Below, one piece after another: positions 26,146-36,200 of a DNA stretch of 64,000 bases. A model generated the notes under the pieces. It did not search any database and was not told where the DNA came from. It saw only the letters and a list, made by a program, of their open reading frames with translations. Positions within the stretch are counted from its first letter, which is position 1, and every line of letters begins with the position of its first letter. The stretch comes from Jejuia sp043557195 (GTDB lineage Bacteria > Bacteroidota > Bacteroidia > Flavobacteriales > Flavobacteriaceae), in NCBI GenBank assembly GCA_043557195.1, contig CP121314.1, forward strand, positions 2,728,001-2,792,000. The letters are read 5' to 3'. The position numbers and the translations under genes are program-made.

Positions 26146-27552
26146 TCAATTTATAAGTAACGCATATACCTCTTCAATTGAAGTTATACCTTGTTTTACT
26201 AATTCAATAGCATTAAGTTTTAAAGTTTTGATGTTTTGCTCTTCCATATAAGTGTCAATTTCTAACACATTATTTTTGATGCTTGGTGTTAGGGCTTTTG
26301 TAATAGGGACTATTTCATAAATTGCTTTTCTTCCTGAATACCCTGTATGGTAACATTTAGGACATCCAACTGCTACAAAGTGATGTGTTAAATCTTTTGG
26401 GCTAACGAAGTTCTGCGGAAAAATGGTTGGATTTACAACGTCCTCTTTTTTACAAGTATTACACAGTTTTCTAACCAGTCGTTGCGCTACACTGACATTT
26501 AAAGTACTGGCGATTAAAAATGCTGGAATCCCCATATCTATCAATCGTGAAATAGTTGCCCAAGCAGAATTTGTATGAATGGTAGATAACACCAAATGCC
26601 CCGTTAAAGCTGCTCGAATAGCCATATTGGCTGTTTTTACATCCCTAATTTCACCAACCATAATAATATCAGGATCCTGTCTTAAAAAGGTGCGCAAAGC
26701 ACTAGAAAAATCAAGCCCAATATTTTCTCTTAATTGTACCTGATTGATACCTTCAAGTGTATATTCAATGGGGTCTTCAATAGTTAAAATATTAGTGATA
26801 TCATTATTCAACAACTTTAGCGTAGCATACAAGGTGGTTGTTTTACCAGAACCTGTGGGGCCAGAAATCAAAACGATGCCATTAGGCTTTTTGATAGATT
26901 CTTTATAAATGCTAAGCTCTTTTTTTGTAAAACCCAAATCAGATAGTTCAATGTGGTTGGCGTCTTTACTTAACAATCTAAGCACTATTTTTTCTCCATG
27001 AAGTGTGGGCAGGCTAGACACCCGAATGTCAAACTCGCCTGAATTGGTTTTTATGGTAATACGTCCATCTTGTGGTAGGCGTTTTTCTGAAATATCCAAC
27101 CCAGCTTTAATTTTAAGTTTGTTTACTATAACTGGATATTCAGATAAGTTAATAATGAAATGTTCTTTAAGCTTTCCATCTAAACGAAACCGAACACGAC
27201 ATTTATGTTCATAAGGTTCAAAATGGATATCGCTACTTCCAATATCTTTAGCTGAGAGTAGAATTTTTTCCAAAAAATCATTAGAATACTGTAAATCTTC
27301 TACTTTCGTTGTTTTGTTTTTTCTGAAGTTATTGGTTAAGTAAAGATTGATGTTTTCTGATGAATCTGGAAGTAGTTTAATCTCTCTCCCAAAGATAACA
27401 TTCAATTCTCGCTTTAAAGCTTCTGATGGTGTGTCAGATTTAAAGGTAAGGGTGTTGTTTTCTGAGGCTACGGGCACAATATTATAATGATATGCCTGTT
27501 CACTACTAATGAGTTGTAATAAAGGTGTTGGAATGTTGTAGTCTGTATCCAT
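26146..27552 (-). CDS. GspE/PilB-family assembly ATPase
   Basis: 468 aa, hexameric motor that drives pseudopilus extension. Walker A GPTGSGKTTT (231-240), Asp box (ILTIEDPIEY), Walker B (DPDIIMVGEIRD), His box (LTGHLVLSTIHTNSA) and the tetracysteine zinc site C364-x2-C367 ... C397-x2-C400 (LCNTCKK, GCPKCYHTGY) are all present. The N-terminal MshEN-type region is short. There is no PilT-like retraction ATPase in the window, so a secretion or extension-only role is more likely than twitching. 12 bases separate it from the secretin gene. Confidence 0.96.
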   Translation of the reverse strand: MDTDYNIPTPLLQLISSEQAYHYNIVPVASENNTLTFKSDTPSEALKRELNVIFGREIKLLPDSSENINLYLTNNFRKNKTTKVEDLQYSNDFLEKILLSAKDIGSSDIHFEPYEHKCRVRFRLDGKLKEHFIINLSEYPVIVNKLKIKAGLDISEKRLPQDGRITIKTNSGEFDIRVSSLPTLHGEKIVLRLLSKDANHIELSDLGFTKKELSIYKESIKKPNGIVLISGPTGSGKTTTLYATLKLLNNDITNILTIEDPIEYTLEGINQVQLRENIGLDFSSALRTFLRQDPDIIMVGEIRDVKTANMAIRAALTGHLVLSTIHTNSAWATISRLIDMGIPAFLIASTLNVSVAQRLVRKLCNTCKKEDVVNPTIFPQNFVSPKDLTHHFVAVGCPKCYHTGYSGRKAIYEIVPITKALTPSIKNNVLEIDTYMEEQNIKTLKLNAIELVKQGITSIEEVYALLIN

Positions 27553-27555
27553 CTT

Positions 27556-28038
27556 TTAGAATGCGTATAGGTTCACTGATAATCCAGACCACTGAACGAT
27601 ATAGGTGATAGAGAAAAACAGGCTCATATATCCAGCCAAAGGCACTGTAATAGATGACCTAGAATCACTTGTGCTAAACCAATGCAATAAAAGAGAAAAG
27701 ATAAGTGCCCCTAAAAACAGTATAACAAAAGAGATAGTTGAAAAAGAAACTGATAAAGCTAAAAAAAGAAGAATGTCCCCAATTCCAATAGCGTTTAATA
27801 TATTGGTTTTAAGTTTTAATTTTGAATATAAAAAAACAACCAAAAGCAAAATTGCTACGAAACAAAGATTTAATCCAAATGATGCTAAGAATAGCTCTGG
27901 AAGCGTTTCATTATAAAATAGGATTCCTGATAAAATTCCAATAATTGGAATTAAGAACCAATGCACCTGTCGTTCTCTCATATCTTGAAAAAAGATGAGC
28001 AGAAAACTCAACACTAGTATAATTTTTAGAACAATCAA
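27556..28038 (-). CDS. A24-family prepilin peptidase (GspO/PilD-like, peptidase domain only)
   Basis: 160 aa, several membrane helices. The two catalytic aspartates of the family are visible: Asp19 in FFQDMRERQVHWFLIP and Asp88 in the AIGIGDILLFLAL (GxGD) motif. The N-terminal methyltransferase domain with its Cys motif is absent, so this is the short archaeal-like or TadV-like form. It should cleave the leader peptides of the pseudopilins encoded in both arms. Overlaps the pseudopilin gene by 4 bases (ATGA-type coupling). Confidence 0.88.
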   Translation of the reverse strand: MIVLKIILVLSFLLIFFQDMRERQVHWFLIPIIGILSGILFYNETLPELFLASFGLNLCFVAILLLVVFLYSKLKLKTNILNAIGIGDILLFLALSVSFSTISFVILFLGALIFSLLLHWFSTSDSRSSITVPLAGYMSLFFSITYIVQWSGLSVNLYAF

Positions 28039-28451
28039 TCTTTTACAATTTGTTTAGGAGTTCCATTCTCATCAATTTCCCAAACGTTAAAAATACCGTC
28101 ACCATCAAAATCTGTTATCGCTGTTGCTCTTGCCTTAAAACTGTTATTATTGGCAGCTAATAATTCATAACTATAATTACTAGTACCATTTTGATTAACT
28201 GTTTTAGGAGCTTCAAAATCAATCTCGTTAAAATCAATAGCGTATTTAGAATACATATACCTGTAAGTGGTTTGCGAGTTGTATATATATTTCAGTTGGG
28301 TTTGTGCCTCTACACTTTTAGTTTTTGCTATTAAAGGCATCAAATTGGGTAAGGCCAATAGAAGGAGTATACCAATTATTACTAATACTATCAGTACTTC
28401 TTGTAAATTATAGGCTTTAAATTTTTTAACTTTTACCATTATTACATACAT
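28035..28451 (-). CDS. Major pseudopilin, GspG-like
   Basis: 138 aa. Class III signal: short basic leader ending MVKVKKFKA, then mature YNLQEVLIVLVIIGILLLLALP, with Glu at +5 and Ala (not Gly) at -1. The C-terminus has an acidic loop DFDGDGIFNVWEID resembling a calcium-binding site, as known for GspG. Downstream helix 'AKTKSVEAQTQLKYIYNSQTTYRYMYSKY' is a typical alpha1-C. Initiation may be at the internal Met 5 (28439), giving a 9-residue leader. First structural gene after the regulator; stop/start overlap with the peptidase. Confidence 0.88.
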   Translation of the reverse strand: MYVIMVKVKKFKAYNLQEVLIVLVIIGILLLLALPNLMPLIAKTKSVEAQTQLKYIYNSQTTYRYMYSKYAIDFNEIDFEAPKTVNQNGTSNYSYELLAANNNSFKARATAITDFDGDGIFNVWEIDENGTPKQIVKD

Positions 28452-29129
28452 TTAAATAAACCCTTTTTCTTTGGCAATCTTAATAAGCACCTTGTCCGAC
28501 TTTTTATCATTATTGAATATTTCATTTAACTTGCGTTTTCTTCGTTCAATACCTGCTAAAGAAAGATTAACTAATTCAGGTAAATCCTTTGTCTTATTTC
28601 CTTGAGACAAATAGTAAAGCACTTGTCTGTCTATTTGGTCCAAGTTAAAATCATTAGAAATATGCTGCCTCACAAGTTTAAGTACAGAGTGAGAGTAATA
28701 TGGGACACCATAAAGCACATTAGTAATACTTTCGGTAAGCTTATTAAAATCAAGTTCGTTTTTTAAAAGCAAACAGTTAGGTTTAAGACATTTTAAAATA
28801 TTTATTAATCTATAATTATCGCACAAATGTGTAGCAACAAGTATTTTTGCTTTAGGAAAAAAATTTCTTATTTTAATTCCAATGTCATCACCAGATAATA
28901 TATTGTATTTTTTTGCTGGAGGTAAGCTAATATCCAGAAAAACTAAATCGATAGTCCCAAAAGTAGCGGCGTGTTCTATCTCTAAATAGGCTTCTTCACA
29001 ACTTTTACATACAGTGATTTTAAAACTATAACCAGATTCTTTATTGGTTACAAAATCAAGTGCCATTTTGTAAGAATCAATAATTAGCTGATGGTCTTCA
29101 ACAATGAGGGTGTTTAATGGTTTATTCAT
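28452..29129 (-). CDS. LuxR/NarL-type response regulator
   Basis: 225 aa from ATG 29129 (MNKPLNTLIVEDHQL); a GTG at 29150 could add seven residues. The receiver domain has the acidic pair (VEDH), the phosphoacceptor Asp in LVFLDISLPP (about 66) and the Lys-like end region (KNELDFNKL). The C-terminal HTH is LuxR-like (LDQIDRQVLYYLSQGNKTKDLPELVNLSLAGIERRKRKL). No histidine kinase is found in the window, so the partner is elsewhere or absent. It is the first gene of the minus-strand arm and its promoter contains repeated 15-bp palindromes, suggesting it controls the island and itself. Confidence 0.85.
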   Translation of the reverse strand: MNKPLNTLIVEDHQLIIDSYKMALDFVTNKESGYSFKITVCKSCEEAYLEIEHAATFGTIDLVFLDISLPPAKKYNILSGDDIGIKIRNFFPKAKILVATHLCDNYRLINILKCLKPNCLLLKNELDFNKLTESITNVLYGVPYYSHSVLKLVRQHISNDFNLDQIDRQVLYYLSQGNKTKDLPELVNLSLAGIERRKRKLNEIFNNDKKSDKVLIKIAKEKGFI

Positions 29130-29219
29130 TAGTTCAAATCTTGTTGACACTCATAAATAAAGGTTTTTCTTGTGCTTCGCCTTTAAAAGAGCACCTAAAA
29201 ATATTTACTATTCTTAAAT

Positions 29220-29250
29220 CAAAAGTAAGGTTATGCCTTAGTTTGTGTAA
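29220..29250 (-). promoter_or_regulatory. Candidate promoter of the minus-strand secretion arm
   Basis: TACTTTTG on the minus strand (29220-29227) matches TAnnTTTG; 20 bases upstream is TTA (29248-29250) instead of TTG. Two TAAGGTT-type sites overlap this promoter. Confidence 0.45.
29226..29240. promoter_or_regulatory. 15-bp palindrome, candidate operator 1
   Basis: TAAGGTTATGCCTTA: arms TAAGG/CCTTA. It overlaps the -7 box of the minus arm. A related half-site, TAAGGTTTAATATTA, lies at 29248-29262. Confidence 0.5.
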
Positions 29251-29352
29251 GGTTTAATATTACATTTTTTTCTCATACAAAGTATCCTGCACTTTACTGA
29301 TAATAAGGGTTTATGTTGGTATTTCGGGGGTGTTTAGCAACCTTTTAAATTA

Positions 29353-29367
29353 TAAGGTTAAACCTTA
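29353..29367. promoter_or_regulatory. 15-bp palindrome, candidate operator 2
   Basis: TAAGGTTAAACCTTA, arms of 7 bp, 13 of 15 bases shared with 29226-29240. It lies 37 bases before TAGTTTTA (29390-29397), a possible -7 box for the plus-strand YD genes. The rest of the 29151-29532 gap holds no gene that I can see. Confidence 0.5.
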
Positions 29368-29532
29368 TTTCTAGAATTAAAATGTGTTTTAGTTTTATAG
29401 ACCAGATCTTGTTTGCATCTAGTAAGTTGTAGAAAACTTAAATAACATCAGCTTGAAAGACTTAAGAAAGTTAATTAGTAATCCTATAGCTACCGTTGGG
29501 TTAATAAAATGAATAATTAAACAATACAAACC

Positions 29533-29757
29533 ATGAAAAAAATAAAATTTTTAGTAGTTATTTTATGTTTTGGTTTTAATGCCATAGCACAAGATAATAT
29601 TAGTGTACCAACCCCAAATGCCTATTCATTTACCAAGCATATCGATACACCAGTATCATACTTTACAGGCAAGCCAAATATTTCTATTCCTATACAGACC
29701 GTTAGTACCGGTGGCAAATCTGAACTTTCCTGTGGGTATTGGTTATCATACAGATGA
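29533..29757 (+). pseudogene. Truncated N-terminus of a YD/Rhs-type protein
   Basis: 74 codons: signal peptide (KIKFLVVILCFGFNAIAQ) and the start of the Bacteroidetes YD-protein N-terminal domain (YSFTKHIDTPVSYFTGKPNISIPI). At the end the family sequence 'ELPVGIGYHTDE' can be restored by removing one T (CTT-T-CCTGTGGGT), after which a stop follows directly. It is therefore a frameshifted remnant of a larger gene of the same kind as its neighbour. Probably left by recombination in the Rhs region; it may still be transcribed. Confidence 0.7.
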
Positions 29758-29823
29758 GTAAAAGTATTTGAATTTCCTAAAAATTTATGCAATAAAAAAT
29801 TAAATACATTTTAAACGAGACTT

Positions 29824-32784
29824 ATGAAAATTAAAAGAATTATAAGCTATGCAATATTATCTCTATCTGGGATAATAATAGCATATGGCCAAGAACCAAG
29901 TATAATTGAGCCTAGTATAAATGCTCAGCAATATTTTAATGTACGGACGGCAACTGAGGATCTTCATACTGGCCAAGTGTCGATGAGCATTCCTTTACTT
30001 GATTTAGAATCAAAGGGTGTTAAACTCCCAATCTCCCTCGTTTTTTCAGAGGGTGGCTTCACTATGCCTGAGGATCGAATAGCATCTAATGTTGGTTTGG
30101 GATGGTCTCTATTGGCGGGTGGTGTTATCTCTCAAACTGCTAGAGATCAAAAAGACAGTGAATCGAACTATAGAGAATGGAAGTACTTACCTCACTATCT
30201 TAATAGTAAACATGAAGAAGAAGAATTTAACCCCGGTACTTCTAGTAATCTGTTTGATTTGGCTATGGATCAAGTGCATTTAGATAAAGAACCTGATGAA
30301 TTTAATTATTCGTTTAATGGGTACTCTGGTAAGATTGCTTTTAAAGTGGACAATACAGGTACTTACTCTGGCACCTTATTTCCAAACATAACATTTAAGA
30401 TTGAGCGTTTACCAAGTGGTGGCTATAAAATAACTACTGATGATGGCTTAAAGTATTTTTTTGAAGAGAAATCGAGTGGTAGTACTACTGGTTTTCAGGG
30501 ATATACAGAAAGTTGGTTTTTATCAGAAATACTTACTCCACAAGGTGGTGAAATTTCCTTTGAATATGAAATGGATTGCTACACGAAAGATTCACCTTAT
30601 CACTCTTTTGGAGTTGATTATTGTTCAAAGAGAATAAAAGAAATTATTTACGATAAGGGTTATGTTCTATTTAATTCTGCACCACGTAGTGATGTATCCT
30701 ATAATGACCCTGTTAAAAAGTCTAAAAGAATTTCATCTATTGAGTTGTATGATAAAAATGATCAGTTAATAAAAGGGTTTGAATTGGGTGACAACGACGA
30801 TGAAGATATTTTACTCCTTAATTGGCTTAAACAATATGATAAAAATTATAATTATTTACCTCCATACACTTTTGAGTATGAATTTGTAACTGGACCTGGG
30901 TTTAGTGGTTGTGGTCATCCAGGTGGTACTTGTGGTAAATATTCTTGGGCTGGTTCTCCAACTCCAATAAGTACTGCTGATATACGAATGTCCACTGATT
31001 TTGAACCTATATTTTGGGGGTGGGAAGAAGACAATGGTTATACGCATAATTATAGCCTCACCAGTTATGGGGTTAATCCTTATTCTTTTCTACTTTCAAA
31101 AGTTAATTTTCCCACGGGCGGTTATGAATCTTACGAATATGAGAATCATGGTTATTCCGCTTACGGTTCAAATACTGAGTTTTCTCATAGTGGCCAAATA
31201 ACTTCACCTATCCGGGGCAAAAGAATTGCAAAAAAGGAAATCGTAGATGGGGTTGGAAATTCTAAAGTAATTGAATATTGGTATTGTTTACATGATGAGA
31301 ATTACCAACGTATTTCATCTGGATCTTTGACTCCTTCTTCTAATCCAAGATATAATGTAAAGTCAAGCGGTGTTTTAATAAATCCCTCAATTAAGGTTTC
31401 TAATAAGTACATACCTATATGGAATGATTATTCTAACCATTGGAGAGAGTTTTATTCTGGAAATCATGTCCGGACTAGGTTTGTAGGAATTCCTCATCGT
31501 ACCCAATTTTTTCCGCAGAATAAATTAGGGAAATACCATATTTACTATAAGGAGGTTGAAGAGGTGGTTACATCAAGTTCAGAAGAGGAAAACGGTAAAA
31601 ACATTTATTATTTTAAAGAAGAGGTAGCTGTGCCCGCCAAGAATTATATATATCTGAATTATGATCGTTTTGGAACTGCCAACTTCTTCGAAAGTGACAA
31701 CACCTTGATAGAAATCCCAAATGATCTTTATGGAACTAGTGGTGAGGGTATCTGGAGAAATACAACCTTTATGGCTTATCCTATAGGCGATTTCACAGAA
31801 TATGATTACCTAAAGGGTACGGTTCTAAAACAAGTAACTCTTAACTCAGATGGTAATATCGTTAAAAAAATAGACAATGAATATGATTCGCCATATATAG
31901 AAAGACAGTATGGTTTAATTGTACATAAATTTATAGATAATGAAGGTTCTGAAGATGAAGAAAATGGTGTTTTTTCTGCGAACAGGTATCTCATTAGTAA
32001 TTACACTAAACTTTTTAGTTACATAAGACTAGATAAGAAAACAGTAACAGATTATTTCCCGGAGTCCGGTGGGTCTTTACAACAAGAAATAAGCTATAAC
32101 TACACAGCCGAAAATTACCTGCGCTCTGTAGAAAATAGAAACAGTGATGGTAAAATTAAGACTGATTATTTTCATTACCCAAAAGACTATAGTACTACAG
32201 GTGACAATTTATACGGTTTAAAAGCCAATAATATAATATCAAAGCCCATAGATGTGCGCTCCTATAATGACGGAGAGTTTATATCTGGAACTCAGACCAA
32301 ATACAAAATTGATGGTCAGCCAGAAGCCTTATTCGTTGCCGAACCGAGAGGAACACATATACCGAAAGATGCAACGAATCCTTATACATTTCCCGAAAAA
32401 GCAACATACACTTATAATAACCTTCTAATTTCTCAAATTAATCTAAATGATAGCCATAGTAGTGTATACCTGTGGGATGCAACAGGCAACTATGTAATGG
32501 CGAAAATTGAGAATACTACTTATAGTGCTGTAGGCTCCTTGAATGGTAAAGTTTTTAGTTATAATAGCGAGACACTATACAACGAGATAAAGGCATTAGT
32601 TGGAGATAACGCTATAATATCTACTTACACACACAAGCAATTAGTAGGAATCACCCAAAAAACCGATACCCGTGGCTACACCACCTATTACCAATACGAC
32701 GATTTCAATCGTCTAAAAGTAGTAAAGGACGCCGAAGGTAAGATTCTTAGCGAGAACCAATACCATTATAAAGGACAACAGTAA
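29824..32784 (+). CDS. Large secreted YD-repeat (Rhs-like) protein, N-terminal-half type
   Basis: 986 aa with signal peptide (ISYAILSLSGIIIAYGQE). The first 100 residues match the Bacteroidetes YD family N-terminus (LHTGQVSMSIPLL ... SNVGLGWSLLAGGVISQ). A long beta-rich middle follows, and one clear YD repeat closes the protein (TDTRGYTTYYQYDDFNRLKVVKDAEGK). It lacks the Rhs core and the hypervariable tail. The next large gene has exactly those, so the two may form one cocoon, analogous to TcB/TcC; this is speculation. No T9SS sorting domain is seen. Followed by a lipocalin-like gene after 19 bases. Confidence 0.8.
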   Translation: MKIKRIISYAILSLSGIIIAYGQEPSIIEPSINAQQYFNVRTATEDLHTGQVSMSIPLLDLESKGVKLPISLVFSEGGFTMPEDRIASNVGLGWSLLAGGVISQTARDQKDSESNYREWKYLPHYLNSKHEEEEFNPGTSSNLFDLAMDQVHLDKEPDEFNYSFNGYSGKIAFKVDNTGTYSGTLFPNITFKIERLPSGGYKITTDDGLKYFFEEKSSGSTTGFQGYTESWFLSEILTPQGGEISFEYEMDCYTKDSPYHSFGVDYCSKRIKEIIYDKGYVLFNSAPRSDVSYNDPVKKSKRISSIELYDKNDQLIKGFELGDNDDEDILLLNWLKQYDKNYNYLPPYTFEYEFVTGPGFSGCGHPGGTCGKYSWAGSPTPISTADIRMSTDFEPIFWGWEEDNGYTHNYSLTSYGVNPYSFLLSKVNFPTGGYESYEYENHGYSAYGSNTEFSHSGQITSPIRGKRIAKKEIVDGVGNSKVIEYWYCLHDENYQRISSGSLTPSSNPRYNVKSSGVLINPSIKVSNKYIPIWNDYSNHWREFYSGNHVRTRFVGIPHRTQFFPQNKLGKYHIYYKEVEEVVTSSSEEENGKNIYYFKEEVAVPAKNYIYLNYDRFGTANFFESDNTLIEIPNDLYGTSGEGIWRNTTFMAYPIGDFTEYDYLKGTVLKQVTLNSDGNIVKKIDNEYDSPYIERQYGLIVHKFIDNEGSEDEENGVFSANRYLISNYTKLFSYIRLDKKTVTDYFPESGGSLQQEISYNYTAENYLRSVENRNSDGKIKTDYFHYPKDYSTTGDNLYGLKANNIISKPIDVRSYNDGEFISGTQTKYKIDGQPEALFVAEPRGTHIPKDATNPYTFPEKATYTYNNLLISQINLNDSHSSVYLWDATGNYVMAKIENTTYSAVGSLNGKVFSYNSETLYNEIKALVGDNAIISTYTHKQLVGITQKTDTRGYTTYYQYDDFNRLKVVKDAEGKILSENQYHYKGQQ

Positions 32785-32803
32785 CATAATTTACCAATAC
32801 ATC

Positions 32804-33265
32804 ATGAAACCTAGACAATATAAAATCATATTATTTGTATTCATCTTTACGGGTCTATCTTACGGTCAAACAGCAATAGAGGCTAGTTTGTTGGTTGGTG
32901 TTTGGAATTTAGATGACACTATATCAATAAATAGTATGGAGCTTTCCCAAAGAGCCAAATGGGATACCATGCCTATTGAGAAGCAAGAGCGCATCTTGCA
33001 ACACTGTAAGGAGAGAAAATTAGAACTTACTGAAGAAGGGCAGTATATGCTGACCTTAAAAAATGGGAAAACGTCAAGAGGTGCTTGGACATACAGTCCA
33101 GGGACAAATAGTATTGAGATTACCCATGCCAATGAGAGGATAAGTAACCAAATGTTAAAACTACTAAATACATCGCAATTGGTTCTAGTTCCAGAACAAA
33201 AGAGCCATCAACCCTTACTAATTTCTGAGTTACATTATATAAAAACTAAAACATCAATATTATGA
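32804..33265 (+). CDS. Small secreted lipocalin-like protein
   Basis: 153 aa. Signal peptide (ILFVFIFTGLSYGQT), then 'LLVGVWNLDDT ... LELTEEGQYMLTLKNGKTSRGAWTYSPGTNSIEIT', the pattern of the Bacteroidetes lipocalin-like domain. It overlaps the following Rhs gene by four bases (ATGA), so translation is coupled. A role as accessory, chaperone or binding subunit for the Rhs proteins is possible but inferred only from position. Confidence 0.72.
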   Translation: MKPRQYKIILFVFIFTGLSYGQTAIEASLLVGVWNLDDTISINSMELSQRAKWDTMPIEKQERILQHCKERKLELTEEGQYMLTLKNGKTSRGAWTYSPGTNSIEITHANERISNQMLKLLNTSQLVLVPEQKSHQPLLISELHYIKTKTSIL

Positions 33266-36200
33266 ATACTTGCCATACAAATAGCACTTCAAAAATTACG
33301 ATTGTCCTATTATTTTTATTGATGCTTACTGTTAATATTACAGCTCAAAACACATATATACAAGGACCAACCAAGGTACATGAAAATGCGACTGAAACCT
33401 ATACACTCGATAACTTAAATGGTAACATAAACCCTGGACTTACATCTTGGTATTGGCAAGCTTTTGATAATGATATTAATGACTATCATAATGATTCTAG
33501 TACAGGAGCCTCTTTTGAAATAGAATTTAGTCATCTTTCAGAATATGAGATTTATGCAGAACTTTACGATTCCAATTCCAATTTTGAGGACGATGGATCG
33601 TTAGCGGTTACGGTTATTCCTGCCATACCCGATACACCGCCGAACCCTATTTTTTTAAGTAGCACAACAGGCAATGTAACAATACAACGTGTAGGGGAAC
33701 CACATACAGACATGGATATTACTTGGTATTGGCAGGGTAGTCCAACAGGAACAAGTACAAGTTACGGTAGTGGGGAGACGATAGTACTTCCATCTGGTGC
33801 AACAGCCTGTTATTTACGAGCATATAATGCACATTCAGGATTCTGGAGCGAAGGTTCTGGGGAGATAATTAAAAAACCATATTACCAAGACAGTGATGGT
33901 GATGGTCTGGGAGACCCTAATAACTCTAGTCCGCTCGAGTGGACTCAACCATCGGGATATGTTGATAATGATGACGACCAATGCCCTTTTTTACAAGGAA
34001 CAGAAGCTAATAATGGATGCCCTATAGTAGATTGTACATTAAGCGACCAGAATTATGTTTATACCATAACACCAACAGAAGGAGTAAATAACCTAGGTTC
34101 ACTATCTAGTAACCAACGTAGAGAAAGCGTAATGTATTACGATGGACTAGGTAGACCGATGCAGAGTATAGCTATAAGAGCTGGAGGACAAGGACAAGAC
34201 ATAATTACACATATTGACTACGATACCTTTGGAAGGCAGGACAAGAATTATTTGCCTTATGTCATGACCAGCAGTTGCGGGCAGTACCAAACAAATGCTC
34301 TAACGGCTACTAATAATTTCTACAATACTTTAAAGTATGAAAACACACTAAATCCTTACTCCGAAATACATCTGGAGTCCTCTCCCTTAAATAGAGTGCT
34401 GGAACAAGGTGCCCCTGGAAATGATTGGGCGGTCGACAAGACTAGTGATAACGACCATACCATAAAGTTTGAGTATGGAGCTAATACAGAAGCTGATATG
34501 GTACGCTTCTTTGAGGTTGATTTATCCTGCGGGTCACCAGCATTAGTAGAAAGTGGGACTTACCAACCTAATGAATTGTACAAAACTATCACCAAAGATG
34601 AGAACTGGCAACCTAATACCAGTTATGAAAAAAACCATACCACAGAAGAGTATAAGGATAAGCAAGGGCGGGTTATCTTAAAACGAACTTTTGATAAAAT
34701 TAAATGGCACGACACGTATTATGTATATGATGACTATGGTAGTTTAACATTTGTACTCCCACCAGAGTTGCCTACGTATTTAGGTCTTTTACAAAATGAC
34801 ATACATTATAGTGAATATTTTTCGTCAGGTTCTTTACCTAGTGATTTTGCTTTTTTTGCCACCGGAAGCGGCCATGATTATTTTGAAATGTCTATTTCTC
34901 TTTCTTCTGGGTCGGGAAGGTTTTCTTCATCTGGTTATTTTGAGGGTAGTCCAAATGTACCTCTAAATTCGGGTAAAGTAACGAGTTTAGATATAGACAT
35001 AGATATGGATGCATCATATATTGATCTAGGTGATATTACTTTTTATAGTGAATCTGGGGAAGAATATACGTTAGGGACCGCTTACATTCAAAATGGCGAT
35101 TTATATTTTAATTCTAATGGTGTAACAATATCTGCTGGTGGTGATTTTTCTTTTAGGTCAGAAACGTTATTTCACCTTCAATCCACAAACCCAACTACTA
35201 TAACCGAAACAGAGCTAAACAATCTAGCCTACCAATACAAATACGATGAGCGTAACAGGCTTGTAGAAAAGAAAATTCCTGGAAAAGAAAGGGAATATAT
35301 TGTGTATGATAATTTAGATAGACCTGTATTAACACAAGATGCTAATTTAAGGGCAGACAATAAATGGCTGTTCACCAAGTACGACGTTTTTGGGCGTATA
35401 GTGTACACAGGTATATATACACATCCCAGTTTACAAGACCAAAACCAAATGCAGGGGAATTTAGATGCTTTTTATACAACAAATACATCTAATAATTTAC
35501 ACGAAAGTAAACAAGCCTCCGAAGGCAGTTATCATTATTATAGTAACCAGAGTTTTCCAAATGCCAATATTGAGATTCTCACGGTCAACTATTACGACGA
35601 TTATAGATTTAATACAGATGGACAAGCGTTACCTTCTAGTTGGGACGGGCAAGATATCATCAACCATAATAATTCCAGTAGTACTAAAAAGTTAACCAAA
35701 GGCTTAGCTACCGGCAGTCGAGTAAAAGTATTGGAACAACCAAACTGGATTACAACAGTTACAGGTTATGATGCTAAAGCAAGACCAATATATGTTATGA
35801 GCAAGAATACGTATCTTGGAAGTACAGATATTGTAAAAAACACGCTAGACTTTACAGGAGCAGTAGATAAAATGGTCACAGAACATAACAAGGGTACAAA
35901 TACTATTGTAACCGAAGACCTGTTTACTTACGACCATATGGGACGATTAACTAAGCAAACCCAAGAATTAAACAATACAAATACGTTAGAGGTAATCGTA
36001 GAGAACCACTATGATGAGCTGGGACAATTAGAAAGTAAAGGTGTAGGTGGTAGTAATACTAATACCAACAGATTACAAAACGTAGACTATACATACAATA
36101 TAAGAGGTTGGTTAAAAACCATAAACGATCCCTATAACATGGGTAACGATTTGTTTAGCTTCGGGCTAACCTATAATCAACCTGAAGGTGCTGTAACTGG

